Source: Bacillota bacterium (GTDB lineage: Bacteria; Bacillota; Clostridia; Lachnospirales; Cellulosilyticaceae). Taken from it: a DNA stretch of 64,000 bases. This document shows positions 43,499-53,365 of this stretch, piece by piece. Where the stretch lies: NCBI GenBank assembly GCA_023393125.1, contig JAEWMQ010000036.1:55411-119410 (forward strand), given 5' to 3'. Numbering within the stretch: position 1 is the first letter of the stretch; the number at the start of each line of letters is the position of its first letter. The notes under the pieces are model-generated. The model did no database searches and had not been told where the DNA came from. It saw nothing but the letters and a program-made list of their open reading frames with translations. Both the position numbers and the translations under genes were made by a program.

Positions 43499-45067
43499 CT
43501 AATTCCTTATCACCTTATCAACTAAGTCAATATCTTCTACTAGTCCTTCATTGCCTTTAATAGTCACATTCTTTAAAGTTAAAGATTTAATGTGTCTCGC
43601 AAATACCCCTTGCTTACTTATAGGATCTATATGACTCATCATAGCAGGTACACCCTTTTGGGCATCTTCTTTAAAGTCAACATAAACGCCATCCAATACT
43701 ACTTCTTCAATAGGCATTTCAGGAAGCCCATAGAAAAATGCCGCTGCAACTTCACTATTATGACAAGTAATTTCTCTAAACGATAAGGATCTAATACTTG
43801 GTGTCATCTCATCTACTGGTAATTTTTCTTTACTCCATACGTACTGTGTTTTTCCATCTGGATCACAATAGTAATACATATTAATAACGAAAGGCGTCAT
43901 AACTTCATCCATTATAATATTGCTAAAATGGATTTGGTCTAATATAGAGTCTTCTCCTCGGCCTCTTCTTGTTTTAATACGAAGTCCTCTATCTGTTTGT
44001 TTAAATAAACATTGACTTACATGGACATTTCTCACTCCGCCTGAAATCTCACTTCCAATAACGACAGCGCCATGACCTTTTTCCATAATACAGTTTCTAA
44101 TTTGTAAGTCTTCTGATGGTTTCTTAAATTTTTTCCCCATAAAGAGTTTTCCTGATTTAATAGCAATACAGTCATCACCAACTGAAATATTAACCCCTAT
44201 AATAGCTACATCTTTACATGACTCTGGGTCAATACCATCTGTGTTATGTGAATTATAAGGGTTGGTAATAGTCATATCTATGAATTTAACATGTTCAGAA
44301 AAATAAGGATGCATTGTCCAAGATGGGGAATTTTGTACTTTAATACCTTGGAATACAATGTGCTTACAGTTATTGAGGAATACTGTTCTTGGACGCCATG
44401 CACGTCTTTTATTTCTTACATCAATCCACCAATCACCTTGGTGCCCATTGCCATCAATGGTTCCTTGTCCAATAATCTTTACATTCTCTACGTTAATACC
44501 TGTAATAAGAGAAGCCATAGCACCTAATGGATTACCTTCCCAAGTGCCTAAATAATATTCATCCTTTTCATCCGTTGTAGAGGTATACCCTGGTAGGATA
44601 GGATATTTATCACGCTCTATAATACCTAATAAAGTGGCACCTTCTGCAAATTCAATAGTGATATTGCTTTTTAGGAAAAGTGGTGCTGATAAATAAATAC
44701 CTTTTGGTAAATAAACGGTTCCTTGATCTGGGCAAGCTAGGATAGCTGCCTGCAGTGCACCTGTATCTTCCTTTACACCATCTCCCACTGCTCCAAAACG
44801 TTTAACGTTTAATCTCACTGTTTCCTTCAAAGTTGTAAAGTTCTCAGCAAACTCACTGTCTATTGTTTTAACTGTCACCTCATAAGTTTCATTAGGTTGT
44901 AAGTTATATAGGCTCACTATGTTTTTATTTTGCTTTTCTAGTCTAAGCTCTCCATTAATGTAAACATCGTATGGTTTGTCCGTATAATAAGCCAGCTTAT
45001 TAAGCATTTCTAAGGTTACACTTCTAACCGATATTTCTAGTATTTTAAAATCCATTCTACCCCTCAT
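43499..45067 (-). CDS. GH28 polygalacturonase, intracellular
   Basis: 522 residues. N-terminal FN3-like segment about 1-85, then a right-handed beta-helix with every GH28 signature: NTDG near 264, GDDC near 284, GHG near 317 and RIK near 348. It hydrolyses alpha-1,4-galacturonan or the galacturonic ends of rhamnogalacturonan. No signal peptide, so it degrades imported oligomers, as exo-acting PehX-type members do. Two starts are possible: ATG 45067 with AGAGAAG, or ATG 45055 directly after GAGGGGTAG. I list the longer form but the second is as likely. Confidence 0.92.
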   Translation of the reverse strand: MRGRMDFKILEISVRSVTLEMLNKLAYYTDKPYDVYINGELRLEKQNKNIVSLYNLQPNETYEVTVKTIDSEFAENFTTLKETVRLNVKRFGAVGDGVKEDTGALQAAILACPDQGTVYLPKGIYLSAPLFLKSNITIEFAEGATLLGIIERDKYPILPGYTSTTDEKDEYYLGTWEGNPLGAMASLITGINVENVKIIGQGTIDGNGHQGDWWIDVRNKRRAWRPRTVFLNNCKHIVFQGIKVQNSPSWTMHPYFSEHVKFIDMTITNPYNSHNTDGIDPESCKDVAIIGVNISVGDDCIAIKSGKLFMGKKFKKPSEDLQIRNCIMEKGHGAVVIGSEISGGVRNVHVSQCLFKQTDRGLRIKTRRGRGEDSILDQIHFSNIIMDEVMTPFVINMYYYCDPDGKTQYVWSKEKLPVDEMTPSIRSLSFREITCHNSEVAAAFFYGLPEMPIEEVVLDGVYVDFKEDAQKGVPAMMSHIDPISKQGVFARHIKSLTLKNVTIKGNEGLVEDIDLVDKVIRN

Positions 45068-45189
45068 TTCTTCTCTTATGCTTGGCCTTATTTTTGCCTA
45101 TCTCCATCTTAGATAGCCTTCTAATGTCTGTAAAGAAACAGTTCTTTGAAGTAGAACAGTTTTAATGGAACAGTTTTAATAATCACCCT

Positions 45190-47040
45190 TTAAAGGGAAC
45201 TTTTTACACTCACTTTAGCTATCTGTAATTTTTGTTCCTTGGCATAAAGCTTTAATTCAAAGCTTTCTAGGTCAGCTGGTAAGATAATTGGGAATTGTAG
45301 ACGTTTCCAATGAAGTCCTACTCTTTGTTCTTGACTAAATGCCCTACCCTCAAAAATACATGCTACACCTACTTTGCCAAAGTCATAGCTATCTAATGTA
45401 ATCTCACATTTTTCATAATCTTCTTCTTGGCTATATACCTTTGGAAAATACCTTGCTATAACTTCAACTATGGCTTCTCTTGTGGTTAGTTCTGGCTCAA
45501 AATGAACCTTCCTACTAATAGAGTTATTTACTTCTATCTCTATACAAGTCTCACAGCCTCTAGGTAAACAGCCATCTGCTGGTACATGTGGTAATAAATT
45601 TTCTTCACTTTTACCATCTACTAATAGTTCTTTTCCTTTAAAACTCTTACCTTGTAATGGCTTACTCTTATAAACTTTATTTTCCACCCCACACCATTCT
45701 ACATTTAGCTCACTTATATTAAAGTCGCCTTGTTTCTTTACTATGAAATGTACTTTGTCATAATCCATACATTGTTTAAGTAAATGAGCTGGCACCTGAT
45801 ATTTTCCTGATATCTTCTCTAAACGTACATAATGTCCTACTTGTGGCTTTCCTTCTGGATAATCATTAGAAAATCCTATAGCAGTATAAGGATAGAATAC
45901 CTCATCAGCACCTTTACCACTTACCTTTCTTAAACGGCCTGGGATATTGGTAGCAATTCTAGGATAAGGTAATGCTAATACGCCGTCCTCTCCAACTTCT
46001 TTAATCGTAAAGATAACATCTTTAAAATGTGGGTTATCGCTAGTATAAGTATCTCCTACTTCAATTCCGTGTCCTTCTTCAAGATCAAAACGTTGATAAA
46101 AGGTTGGTGTAGGATAAGGTAATGCTAAAATGTCTTTTACATAAACCTCTGCTTCTAAATCTCCTAAATCTAAAGCTAAATAATCTACTCCCAAAGAGCT
46201 AGTAGGTAACACTGCCGAAATTAAAGCCCAATCTTTAAAAGCTACTGATTTTCCATTTTGAAGCTCAAGATATTCACTTGTTACCTTCTCATGGTTTGCC
46301 GTAGTTACCTCATCTACTTGTTTTGGATCAACTAAGGCGTTATGCCCTACATTAATTTCTTTAAAAAGCTTTGCACGCTCTTCATTTGTATTAAAGATAA
46401 TTTCATCTAAATGATTATATTTATTTCTAGGTCTAAATAATTTAAGACTTTGTCTAGGGCGTGGCAATTGGTCTAAGTAGTGTTCAAATTGGTCACCCAT
46501 TAGATGGTTTGTTCTAGTTCCCGGATGAGTCCCACTCCAAAAAGGTTCATAATCCGTTCCTCTAACTGCTTTAACCTCATCCAAAATGTCTACTAAATCA
46601 CAATCATACTCACTAGCTAATTGTCTAAGTCCTATTTGTAAGCCTGGACCAAAATTGGCATGATACTCTGTTGCAATAATAGGCATAGCACCTAAACCTT
46701 TTACAGTCTCTATAGTTGCCCTTAAATCATTTAAGTACTGCGCCTCATCCATATATTTAAGATCATTGGTGTAACTCACTAAAAAAGCATACTTAGGTTT
46801 AATATCCTTCCAAGTAAGTGCATCATGGTAAATAGGCATTTCTTTTCTTAATCGATCTAAATTACCACGATAAGTATCACCTGATTTAGCAAAGTTCTCA
46901 TAATTATAATCAGAAAATAAACTTAGCTTACAAATATAGGCCTTCCCTTCTACGCTAAAGTGACTTTCTGTGTAACTATCTCCTATAAACCCAATTTTAT
47001 CTGCATTAGCTATATTTATTTTTTGTATTTGTCTATCCAC
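45190..47040 (-). CDS. SGNH/GDSL-type carbohydrate esterase
   Basis: 616 residues, GTG start after GAGGGTGGG. Residues about 15-195 form an SGNH hydrolase: the nucleophile block IGFIGDSYTES near 16, and a late SGTHPGTRTNH near 165 that supplies the His. The Asp-X-X-His form is replaced by this HPGTRTNH variant. The remaining 400 residues are beta-rich with no family I recognise. No signal peptide. In this pectin locus a deacetylase of acetylated (rhamno)galacturonan oligomers is likely. It is the promoter-proximal gene of the SGNH-GH28-helical protein-ankyrin GH43 unit. Confidence 0.75.
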   Translation of the reverse strand: MDRQIQKINIANADKIGFIGDSYTESHFSVEGKAYICKLSLFSDYNYENFAKSGDTYRGNLDRLRKEMPIYHDALTWKDIKPKYAFLVSYTNDLKYMDEAQYLNDLRATIETVKGLGAMPIIATEYHANFGPGLQIGLRQLASEYDCDLVDILDEVKAVRGTDYEPFWSGTHPGTRTNHLMGDQFEHYLDQLPRPRQSLKLFRPRNKYNHLDEIIFNTNEERAKLFKEINVGHNALVDPKQVDEVTTANHEKVTSEYLELQNGKSVAFKDWALISAVLPTSSLGVDYLALDLGDLEAEVYVKDILALPYPTPTFYQRFDLEEGHGIEVGDTYTSDNPHFKDVIFTIKEVGEDGVLALPYPRIATNIPGRLRKVSGKGADEVFYPYTAIGFSNDYPEGKPQVGHYVRLEKISGKYQVPAHLLKQCMDYDKVHFIVKKQGDFNISELNVEWCGVENKVYKSKPLQGKSFKGKELLVDGKSEENLLPHVPADGCLPRGCETCIEIEVNNSISRKVHFEPELTTREAIVEVIARYFPKVYSQEEDYEKCEITLDSYDFGKVGVACIFEGRAFSQEQRVGLHWKRLQFPIILPADLESFELKLYAKEQKLQIAKVSVKSSL

Positions 47041-47205
47041 TATCCCACCCTCTTGCTTTCCTTGTTTATTTTGATATAAGCATTTACCATATCTATTATC
47101 TAAAAAAGCCTTTTTCTTTCCTAGCCTTCTCTAAAATTATGTCAAGAATTGTATAGCAATTACAATTTTTGTTGTGTCTACTTAATCTAAAACAGGATAT
47201 AAATA

Positions 47206-47254
47206 CAAAAACCATGTATATAGCTAAAATGATTTCTCTAGCTCTATACATGGT
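47206..47254 (-). terminator. Terminator of the amino acid ABC operon
   Basis: ACCATGTATATAGCTA (47211-47226) and TAGCTCTATACATGGT (47239-47254); the minus strand continues TTTTTG. It ends the unit at 47304-49689. Confidence 0.8.
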
Positions 47255-47303
47255 TACTTATAAAATTCATTAATATACTTTTGACAATAGCCCCCTTGTG
47301 GTA

Positions 47304-48041
47304 CTATTGCTCAAGAACTCTCTTTAAGAACTCTCTCGTTCTTTCTTCTTTTGGTGAATTGAAAATATCTTCTGGTTTACCTTCTTCAGCTATAACACCT
47401 TTATCCATGAAGACAACTCTGTCAGATACTTCTTTAGCAAAGCCCATTTCGTGAGTAACTACTAACATGGTTAAGCCACTTTCTGCTAATTCTTTCATAA
47501 CCTTTAGTACTTCCCCTACCATCTCTGGGTCAAGAGCTGAAGTTGGTTCATCAAATAACATCACATCTGGCTCCATAGAAAGTGCTCTAGCAATAGCAAC
47601 ACGTTGCTTTTGCCCGCCTGAAAGCTGTTTAGGTTTAGCATGAATATACTGATCCATACCTACTATCTTAAGGTATTTCATTGCCACCTTCTCAGCTTCT
47701 TCTTTCGTACGTTTTAACACCTTAATCTGTCCTACTGTACAATTACTAAGCACATCATGATTGTTGAATAGGTTAAATTGTTGGAATACCATCCCTAATT
47801 TAGTACGGTAAGTATAAATATCATGTTTATCATCTAAAATATTTTCTCCATTATAGATGATTTCTCCCCCGCTTGGCTTTTCAAGTAAGTTAACACAACG
47901 TAATAAAGTAGACTTACCTGAACCAGAGGATCCAATAATACAGACTACTTCTCCTTTATTAACAGAGAAATCTATATCTTTTAATACTTCGTGAGTACCG
48001 AAGGATTTATTTAAATGTCTAATATCGATTACTTTTTCCAT
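47304..48041 (-). CDS. Polar amino acid ABC transporter ATPase (GlnQ type)
   Basis: 245 residues: Walker A GSSGSGKST near 36, signature LSGGQKQR near 140, Walker B VMLFDEPTSALDP near 160, and the PAAT-type KLGMVFQQFNLF near 81. It ends the binding protein-permease-ATPase operon, 19 bases after the permease. Start by AGAAGGAGATA. Confidence 0.95.
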   Translation of the reverse strand: MEKVIDIRHLNKSFGTHEVLKDIDFSVNKGEVVCIIGSSGSGKSTLLRCVNLLEKPSGGEIIYNGENILDDKHDIYTYRTKLGMVFQQFNLFNNHDVLSNCTVGQIKVLKRTKEEAEKVAMKYLKIVGMDQYIHAKPKQLSGGQKQRVAIARALSMEPDVMLFDEPTSALDPEMVGEVLKVMKELAESGLTMLVVTHEMGFAKEVSDRVVFMDKGVIAEEGKPEDIFNSPKEERTREFLKRVLEQ

Positions 48042-48060
48042 ATGTATCTCCTTCTCTCCC

Positions 48061-48831
48061 CTATATCATCTCTTTATTATGCTTTAAAGCTTCTTCAGGT
48101 CTTTGTACCTGCATTTGATTACCAACCATATTATAGTTTTCTGGTCCATCAAGCTTTCTTTCTATCCAGCGAAGAATAAGTGTCACTGTATAAGTCATAA
48201 TGAAATATAAAATACAAGCCACAAAGAAAGATTCAAAATATCTGAAGTTATTACCTGCTACAGACTTTGTTTGGAAGAATAATTCATTAACACTAATAAC
48301 ATTAAGTACAGAAGTATCTTTAATATTAATAACAAACTCATTACCTGTAGCTGGAAGTATATGACGAATAACTTGTGGTAATACCACATGTCTCATGGTT
48401 TGTAAGTGATTCATACCAATAGCTTGTGCTGCTTCAAACTGTCCTTTATCTACAGAAAGAATTCCACCACGAACAATTTCTGCCATATACGCACCGGTAT
48501 TAATAGAAACAATAAAGATTGCTGCTCCTAGAACATTCATATCCATGCCGAATGCTAAAGCTGAACCATAGTAAATTACCATTGCTTGCACAATCATTGG
48601 TGTGCCACGGAAAAATGCTATGTACGCAGATAGAAGCCAGTTTGTTACTTTTAATACACTACGTTTAATCCCTCTATCTGGCATAGGTACTGTACGTACC
48701 ATACCAATTAATAAACCTATAACAGTTCCTATAATAGTTCCTATCATAGAAATTAATAAGGTTAATCCTGCACCTCTTAAGAACATGGGGCCATTTTCTG
48801 AAATGATTCTTATAATCCACTCAAAACTCAT
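48061..48831 (-). CDS. Polar amino acid ABC transporter permease
   Basis: 256 residues, HisMQ/GlnP type, about five membrane segments. FRGTPMIVQAMVIYYG near 73 and the EAA loop FEAAQAIGMNHLQTMRHVVL near 130 are typical. A single permease gene suggests a homodimeric channel. Start by TAGGAGA. Confidence 0.95.
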   Translation of the reverse strand: MSFEWIIRIISENGPMFLRGAGLTLLISMIGTIIGTVIGLLIGMVRTVPMPDRGIKRSVLKVTNWLLSAYIAFFRGTPMIVQAMVIYYGSALAFGMDMNVLGAAIFIVSINTGAYMAEIVRGGILSVDKGQFEAAQAIGMNHLQTMRHVVLPQVIRHILPATGNEFVINIKDTSVLNVISVNELFFQTKSVAGNNFRYFESFFVACILYFIMTYTVTLILRWIERKLDGPENYNMVGNQMQVQRPEEALKHNKEMI

Positions 48832-48870
48832 TTATTTTCTCCTACTCTTTTAAATGAATAATTAATATTG

Positions 48871-49689
48871 CTAATTTGCAGCTGGCTGATTTACAATAGC
48901 TGTATCCATAATAGCCATACGTTCATCTTCTGAAATACCTTTTAAGATTTCATTTATTTTGGCTGTTAAGTCACTATTCTTCTTAATACCTACTGCAATA
49001 GCTGTCTCATCATCTGAAGTCTGGAAACCATCTGTGAATTCAACCATAGTAAAGTTTGGATTTGCATTTGATGCACTTACAGCCTCTGGTCTTTCAGAAA
49101 CATAACCATCAATCATTCCTGCTTCTAAGGCTACACGCATTGCCGCAAAGTTATCCATAGCTGATTGTTTTTGAACACCATTAATTTGATCAATCACTGT
49201 ATAATGGAATGTATTTAACTGAGCTGTAATCTTTGCCCCACTAAAATCTTGAAGAGATGTGGCATTCTCATATGCCCCGCCCTTTTTTACAACCATAACA
49301 AGGTCTGATTTGTAATAGTTATCAGAGAAGTCGATAGTTTCTTTACGTTCCGCTGTTGGTGACATACCTGCGATAATAGCATCAATTTTGCCTGAAGTAA
49401 GGGCTGGTACAAGACCATCCCACTCTGTTTTAACAATAACTAATTCTTTACCTAGGCCTTCTGCAAGCTTCTTAGCGATCTCCACATCATAACCACCTGC
49501 ATATTCCGCACTTCCAGAAATTTTCACACCACCATTGCTGTCATCTACTTGTGTCCAGTTAAAAGGTGCATAATTACATTCAAGTCCTACTCTAAATGTG
49601 TTGTCATCTTTACTACCCGAGCCACAACCTACAAGTAAAGATGTTCCTATAACAACTGATGCCAATGCTGTAATCCATTTTCTTTTCAT
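48871..49689 (-). CDS. Polar amino acid-binding lipoprotein
   Basis: 272 residues, lipobox LLVGC at 22. Family-3 binding fold: FRVGLECNYAPFNWTQVDD, GYDVEIAKKLAEGLGKEL, and the ligand-contact region GMSPTAERKETIDFSDNYY. This is typical of Gln/Arg/cystine-class receptors; the exact ligand is not readable. It is the first gene of the importer operon, 40 bases before the permease. Confidence 0.93.
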   Translation of the reverse strand: MKRKWITALASVVIGTSLLVGCGSGSKDDNTFRVGLECNYAPFNWTQVDDSNGGVKISGSAEYAGGYDVEIAKKLAEGLGKELVIVKTEWDGLVPALTSGKIDAIIAGMSPTAERKETIDFSDNYYKSDLVMVVKKGGAYENATSLQDFSGAKITAQLNTFHYTVIDQINGVQKQSAMDNFAAMRVALEAGMIDGYVSERPEAVSASNANPNFTMVEFTDGFQTSDDETAIAVGIKKNSDLTAKINEILKGISEDERMAIMDTAIVNQPAAN

Positions 49690-49730
49690 ATTTTCACTCT
49701 TCTTCCTTTTATGTACATTTTTTTAGAGTA

Positions 49731-49778
49731 AAAAAAGGCACTCCACAACTAAGGGCTTTACCTCATTGTAAACTGCCT
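49731..49778 (-). terminator. Terminator after the ABC exporter
   Basis: AGGCA...ACAA (49736-49748) pairs with TTGT...TGCCT (49766-49778) with an internal bulge; the minus strand ends TTTTTTT. It follows the exporter stop by about 70 bases. Confidence 0.55.
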
Positions 49779-49846
49779 AAAGATTCCTTACTCAATTTGT
49801 AGTCATTTTACCATCTTTCGAAAAAAAATACAATTATTATTAATCA

Positions 49847-51589
49847 TTAAGCTGTTTCAAATTGCATGTTGTATAATTGTGCATATATACCATTTTTATT
49901 CATTAAGCGCTCATGCGATCCTTTTTCAGCAATACCTGCTTTTGTTAAAACCAAAATCTCGTCAGCATTTCTAATCGTACTTAATCGGTGAGCTATGACT
50001 AGCGTCGTTCTCCCTTTGGATAACTCATCTAACGATTTTTGAATATAACGTTCACTCTCATTATCTAAAGCTGAAGTTGCTTCATCTAGAATGAGAATAG
50101 GTGGGTTTTTAAGAAATACTCTTGCAATAGCAATGCGTTGCTTTTGTCCACCTGATAACCTTACCCCTCTTTCACCTACAAAGGTATCATAGCCTTCTGG
50201 TAAACTCATAATAAAGTCATGAATATTAGCTTTTTTAGCTGCCTCGATTAATTCTTCCTCACTGGCATCTGGCTTTCCATAGGCAATATTTTGCTTAATG
50301 CTACCACCAAATAAGTAGACATCTTGTTGTACTATCCCTATAGCATTTCTTAATGAGCTTTGAGTGATTTGCTTAATATCTTTACCATCTACTAAGACCC
50401 TTCCCTCACTCACTTCATAAAAACGCGGAATAAGTGAACAAAACGTAGTTTTACCACCACCTGAAGGACCTACTAAGGCAACAGTCTTCCCTGCAGGAAT
50501 ATGAATGTTCACATTGCTTAAAACATTCTTTTCTTCGTCTGCATAACTAAAAGATACATTTTCAAAGGTAATCTCTCCTTTGACCTTACCTATTGGCATT
50601 GCATCTTTTTCATCCTCAATCTCTGGCTTAGTATTTATGACATTTAAGAAACGTTCAAAGCCTGTCATTCCTTTTTGGAACTGCTCTGTAAAGTTGACGA
50701 GTTTCTCTACTGGGTTTAAGTACGTATTAATATAAAGAATATAGACTGTTAAATCTGCTAAATCCATTTCACCCTTTGTAATAAATAGTCCTCCTATTAA
50801 CACTGTAGCTAGATACAGTACATTTTTAAAGAAACCATTTCCACTAAAATATCTACCCATAATGAGATAACTATCACTCTTAGTCTCTACAAAGGCCTCA
50901 TTACCAGCACTAAACTTTTGCATTTCCACAGCTTCATTAGCAAAAGACTTAACCACACGAATCCCACCTAATGCATCTTGAGTAATGGCATTTACCTCGG
51001 CAATTTTTTGCCTATTCTTTGCGAAGACTGCTTTCATCTTACGGTTATAATATAATGAGAAAACTAACATAATAGCTGTAAAGAAAATAAGGATAAGTGT
51101 CATTTTAATATTAATCATACTTAAAATAGTAAAAGTCCCTATTATCTTAATAAAAGATATAAAAATATCCTCTGGCCCATGGTGAGCAAGTTCTGATATA
51201 TCAAAAAGGTCATTCGTAATACAAGACATAAGCTTTCCTGTATTCATCTCGTCATAATAAGAGAATGAAAGCTTTTCTAAGTGCCCAAAAAGCTCTTGTC
51301 TCATATCCGACTCCATTCTAGCTCCCATAATATGTCCCCAAGTAGTAATATAATACTGGCAGAAAAATGCTAGTATATACATGCCTAAAAGAATGCTTCC
51401 TATAATAATGATATATTTAATAATCTCACTAGGAGTATTTAAGACATATACTTCATTCATTAAGAACCTTACCAAGAGTGGAAAGGTTAAATCTATACCT
51501 GAGAGAGCTAGGGCACAGCCCATATCATAAAAGAACATCTTACGATAGGGTTTATAGTATCCTATAAACTGTTTAATTGTGTCCATCAT
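49847..51589 (-). CDS. ABC exporter (MsbA/LmrA-type half transporter)
   Basis: 580 residues: a six-helix membrane domain about 1-310, then the ATPase with Walker A GPSGGGKTT near 370, signature LSGGQKQR near 472 and ILDEATSALD near 492. It acts as a homodimer. The substrate (lipid, peptide or drug) is open. I use ATG 51589, following ATAGGAGATGAA, and not the ATG at 51628. Confidence 0.92.
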   Translation of the reverse strand: MMDTIKQFIGYYKPYRKMFFYDMGCALALSGIDLTFPLLVRFLMNEVYVLNTPSEIIKYIIIIGSILLGMYILAFFCQYYITTWGHIMGARMESDMRQELFGHLEKLSFSYYDEMNTGKLMSCITNDLFDISELAHHGPEDIFISFIKIIGTFTILSMINIKMTLILIFFTAIMLVFSLYYNRKMKAVFAKNRQKIAEVNAITQDALGGIRVVKSFANEAVEMQKFSAGNEAFVETKSDSYLIMGRYFSGNGFFKNVLYLATVLIGGLFITKGEMDLADLTVYILYINTYLNPVEKLVNFTEQFQKGMTGFERFLNVINTKPEIEDEKDAMPIGKVKGEITFENVSFSYADEEKNVLSNVNIHIPAGKTVALVGPSGGGKTTFCSLIPRFYEVSEGRVLVDGKDIKQITQSSLRNAIGIVQQDVYLFGGSIKQNIAYGKPDASEEELIEAAKKANIHDFIMSLPEGYDTFVGERGVRLSGGQKQRIAIARVFLKNPPILILDEATSALDNESERYIQKSLDELSKGRTTLVIAHRLSTIRNADEILVLTKAGIAEKGSHERLMNKNGIYAQLYNMQFETA

Positions 51590-51730
51590 TTCATCTCCTA
51601 TTTTTGTTGTATCCAATGATTCTAACATAATTTAGTGAGTAGTGGCAAATCTTAGATTCAACAATTTCTTACTGAATAAATATACTTTTATTGTACATTT
51701 TTATCAATAGTGCTTTAAACAAAGGAAAAA

Positions 51731-51762
51731 GAGACCATTCACCTTTCAAAGTGAATGGTCTC
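51731..51762 (-). terminator. Terminator of the yabE-like gene
   Basis: Perfect 12-bp stem GAGACCATTCAC/GTGAATGGTCTC with T runs on both sides. It lies 9 bases after the stop. Confidence 0.85.
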
Positions 51763-51770
51763 CTTTTTCT

Positions 51771-52793
51771 TTAATAAGCTTTACGTTCTGCTTTTACATC
51801 AACATTTTGGTCTTCTAATACATACACGTTTAGACCATATTGGCGTCCAAATTGGTAACATTCTTTATTGCTGTTAAAGAATAAATCTACGATATTACCC
51901 TTAATAGCTCCACCTGTATCTCCAGCAATGGCAATACCATAGCCTTCAACATAGATTTTAGTTCCTAATGGAATAACCTTTGGGTCAACTGCAACCATAC
52001 CTACGAAAGTAGTCATACCACTTGCAGTACGGTTACCCCATCCATCATTACCATTTGTATACGCTGTAGCTTCCATTTCATATACCTTTGTATAGGCATA
52101 ACTCTTACCTGTGAATGAGTCTTTAACAGAGTTTCGTACACCTTTAAGTACAATCTTTTCTGTAGGTTCTTGTGTTACATTAACATCTAAAACCTTCTCG
52201 TCAACTACTTCACCGCCAAAATAAGTTCTTTCTAAACTTACTTCTTTAAGCCCATTTTTTCCTTCTTGCTTAACTTTCGTTTCACCAAATGCTAAATCAG
52301 CTGTTTCAATTACTTTTGTTTCAAAGCCGATTTGTCTTGTTTCCATTACTGTTTCAACTTTTTTTGTTTTAACAGTAATTTGCATACCATCTGTTATTTT
52401 TGTTTCTCTGCTAGGTTCAACTGCTAAGCCCTCAGCATCTGTTAAACCTTTCGCGTCAATAATGTCCCCTACTGTAGCAAGCCCTGTTTTAAACGTGGAT
52501 GTGTTTCCATTCTCTGTATAGCTTACTGTAGGTTTCCATCTCTCTATAGTTATTTTCATATTGTCTTCAATTTCAGTTTCTAATGCAGGTTGCAGGGTGT
52601 CTTTCTCACCAAGTGTAACCTTCAATTGTGTTAATAGTTCTTTTACGCTACTTGCGTCTGTTTCATATTGAGTCACTTTCCCGTCATCGACTAAGGTAAT
52701 AATCTTTGACATGGATTGATAGGCTGTAATACTAACTGCACATAGCATAAACAACGCTACAATCAATAAAGCGATTCTACTTCGATTCTTCAT
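51771..52793 (-). CDS. YabE-like wall protein: DUF348, G5 and 3D domains
   Basis: 340 residues. N-terminal signal/anchor about 7-28, two DUF348 repeats about 30-145 (TLVDDGKVTQYETDASSVKE; WKPTVSYTENGNTSTFKTG), a G5 domain about 150-225, and a C-terminal 3D domain with AYTNGNDGWGNRTASG, DPKVIPLGTKIYV and AGDTGGAIKGNIVDLFF, whose Asp residues resemble those of lytic MltA-type folds. Related to resuscitation-promoting/YabE muralytic proteins. Start by AAGGAGGATATC. Downstream neighbour of tatD, as in Bacillus. Confidence 0.9.
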   Translation of the reverse strand: MKNRSRIALLIVALFMLCAVSITAYQSMSKIITLVDDGKVTQYETDASSVKELLTQLKVTLGEKDTLQPALETEIEDNMKITIERWKPTVSYTENGNTSTFKTGLATVGDIIDAKGLTDAEGLAVEPSRETKITDGMQITVKTKKVETVMETRQIGFETKVIETADLAFGETKVKQEGKNGLKEVSLERTYFGGEVVDEKVLDVNVTQEPTEKIVLKGVRNSVKDSFTGKSYAYTKVYEMEATAYTNGNDGWGNRTASGMTTFVGMVAVDPKVIPLGTKIYVEGYGIAIAGDTGGAIKGNIVDLFFNSNKECYQFGRQYGLNVYVLEDQNVDVKAERKAY

Positions 52794-52947
52794 GATATCC
52801 TCCTTAAAATGATTGCCCTGATAAAAGTTTAGTTCTATCTTTACTATTCAAGACAATTGGTCTTTCTCACGTGATCTGGTGAATCGGGCTTTACTACAAC
52901 GATTTGTTAATAAATATAATTTTTAGTTTATTGCAACTACAAATACG

Positions 52948-52976
52948 ATTGTAATATATCTTTTTTAGTTTTTCAA
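52948..52976 (-). promoter_or_regulatory. Candidate sigma-A promoter of the yabE-like gene
   Basis: Minus strand TTGAAA (52971-52976), 17-base spacer, TACAAT (52948-52953). It gives a leader of about 150 bases containing AATCG...CGATT and the palindromes TCACGTGA and CAATTG; no known riboswitch is recognised. The remainder of 52794-53296 is AT-rich and otherwise empty. Confidence 0.5.
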
Positions 52977-53186
52977 GCTTTTTGTAATAAATTTTTATTT
53001 CCAAATCAGAAAATCACCCTCAAAATCCACCCGCACTAACGATTTATCAATGGTTTGAAGTATTACAAATTTCTTTTTTAAAAATTCACTTTTAACATTT
53101 ATGTAACAATTAATTAATATCTATTATATGTCCTTTTTACTTTTTTTATGACACCCGTTATTTTTTGTTTCTCTTGATTGAATTTT

Positions 53187-53210
53187 AAGCTCATGAATGA
53201 GCTTTTTTTT
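53187..53210 (+). terminator. Orphan plus-strand terminator
   Basis: AAGCTCAT/ATGAGCTT stem with a 2-base loop followed by TTTTTT on the + strand, although no + strand gene lies upstream for over 20 kb. It may end an antisense or unannotated small RNA, or be chance. Confidence 0.4.
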
Positions 53211-53296
53211 CACTTCTCTATACTTTTTTTCCATATGATTCCATACAACATTTTTACTTTATATAAAACTTAAGTTTAGTATTTGTATACAAAATA

Positions 53297-53328
53297 AAAA
53301 AACAGCTTTTTCCAAAAGCTGTTTTTTT
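53297..53328 (-). terminator. Terminator of tatD
   Basis: AAAAAACAGCTTTT and AAAAGCTGTTTTTT around TCC, with T-rich tails both ways. It lies about 40 bases after the tatD stop. Confidence 0.85.
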
Positions 53329-53365
53329 ATTTTCTTTTTTTCTCTTTTCTCCCAAGCCTTATCGT

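Noticed and set aside
45120..45180. Repeated AACAGTTTT words between the SGNH and GH28 genes as a terminator or operator
   Set aside because: They are direct and not inverted repeats, too short and AT-rich to support a claim.
52800..53060. Cyclic-di-AMP (ydaO) riboswitch before the yabE-like gene
   Set aside because: GAGGGTGA and CCGATTCACC give a faint resemblance, but the conserved 3' block is missing and the two parts are about 150 bases apart across a likely promoter.
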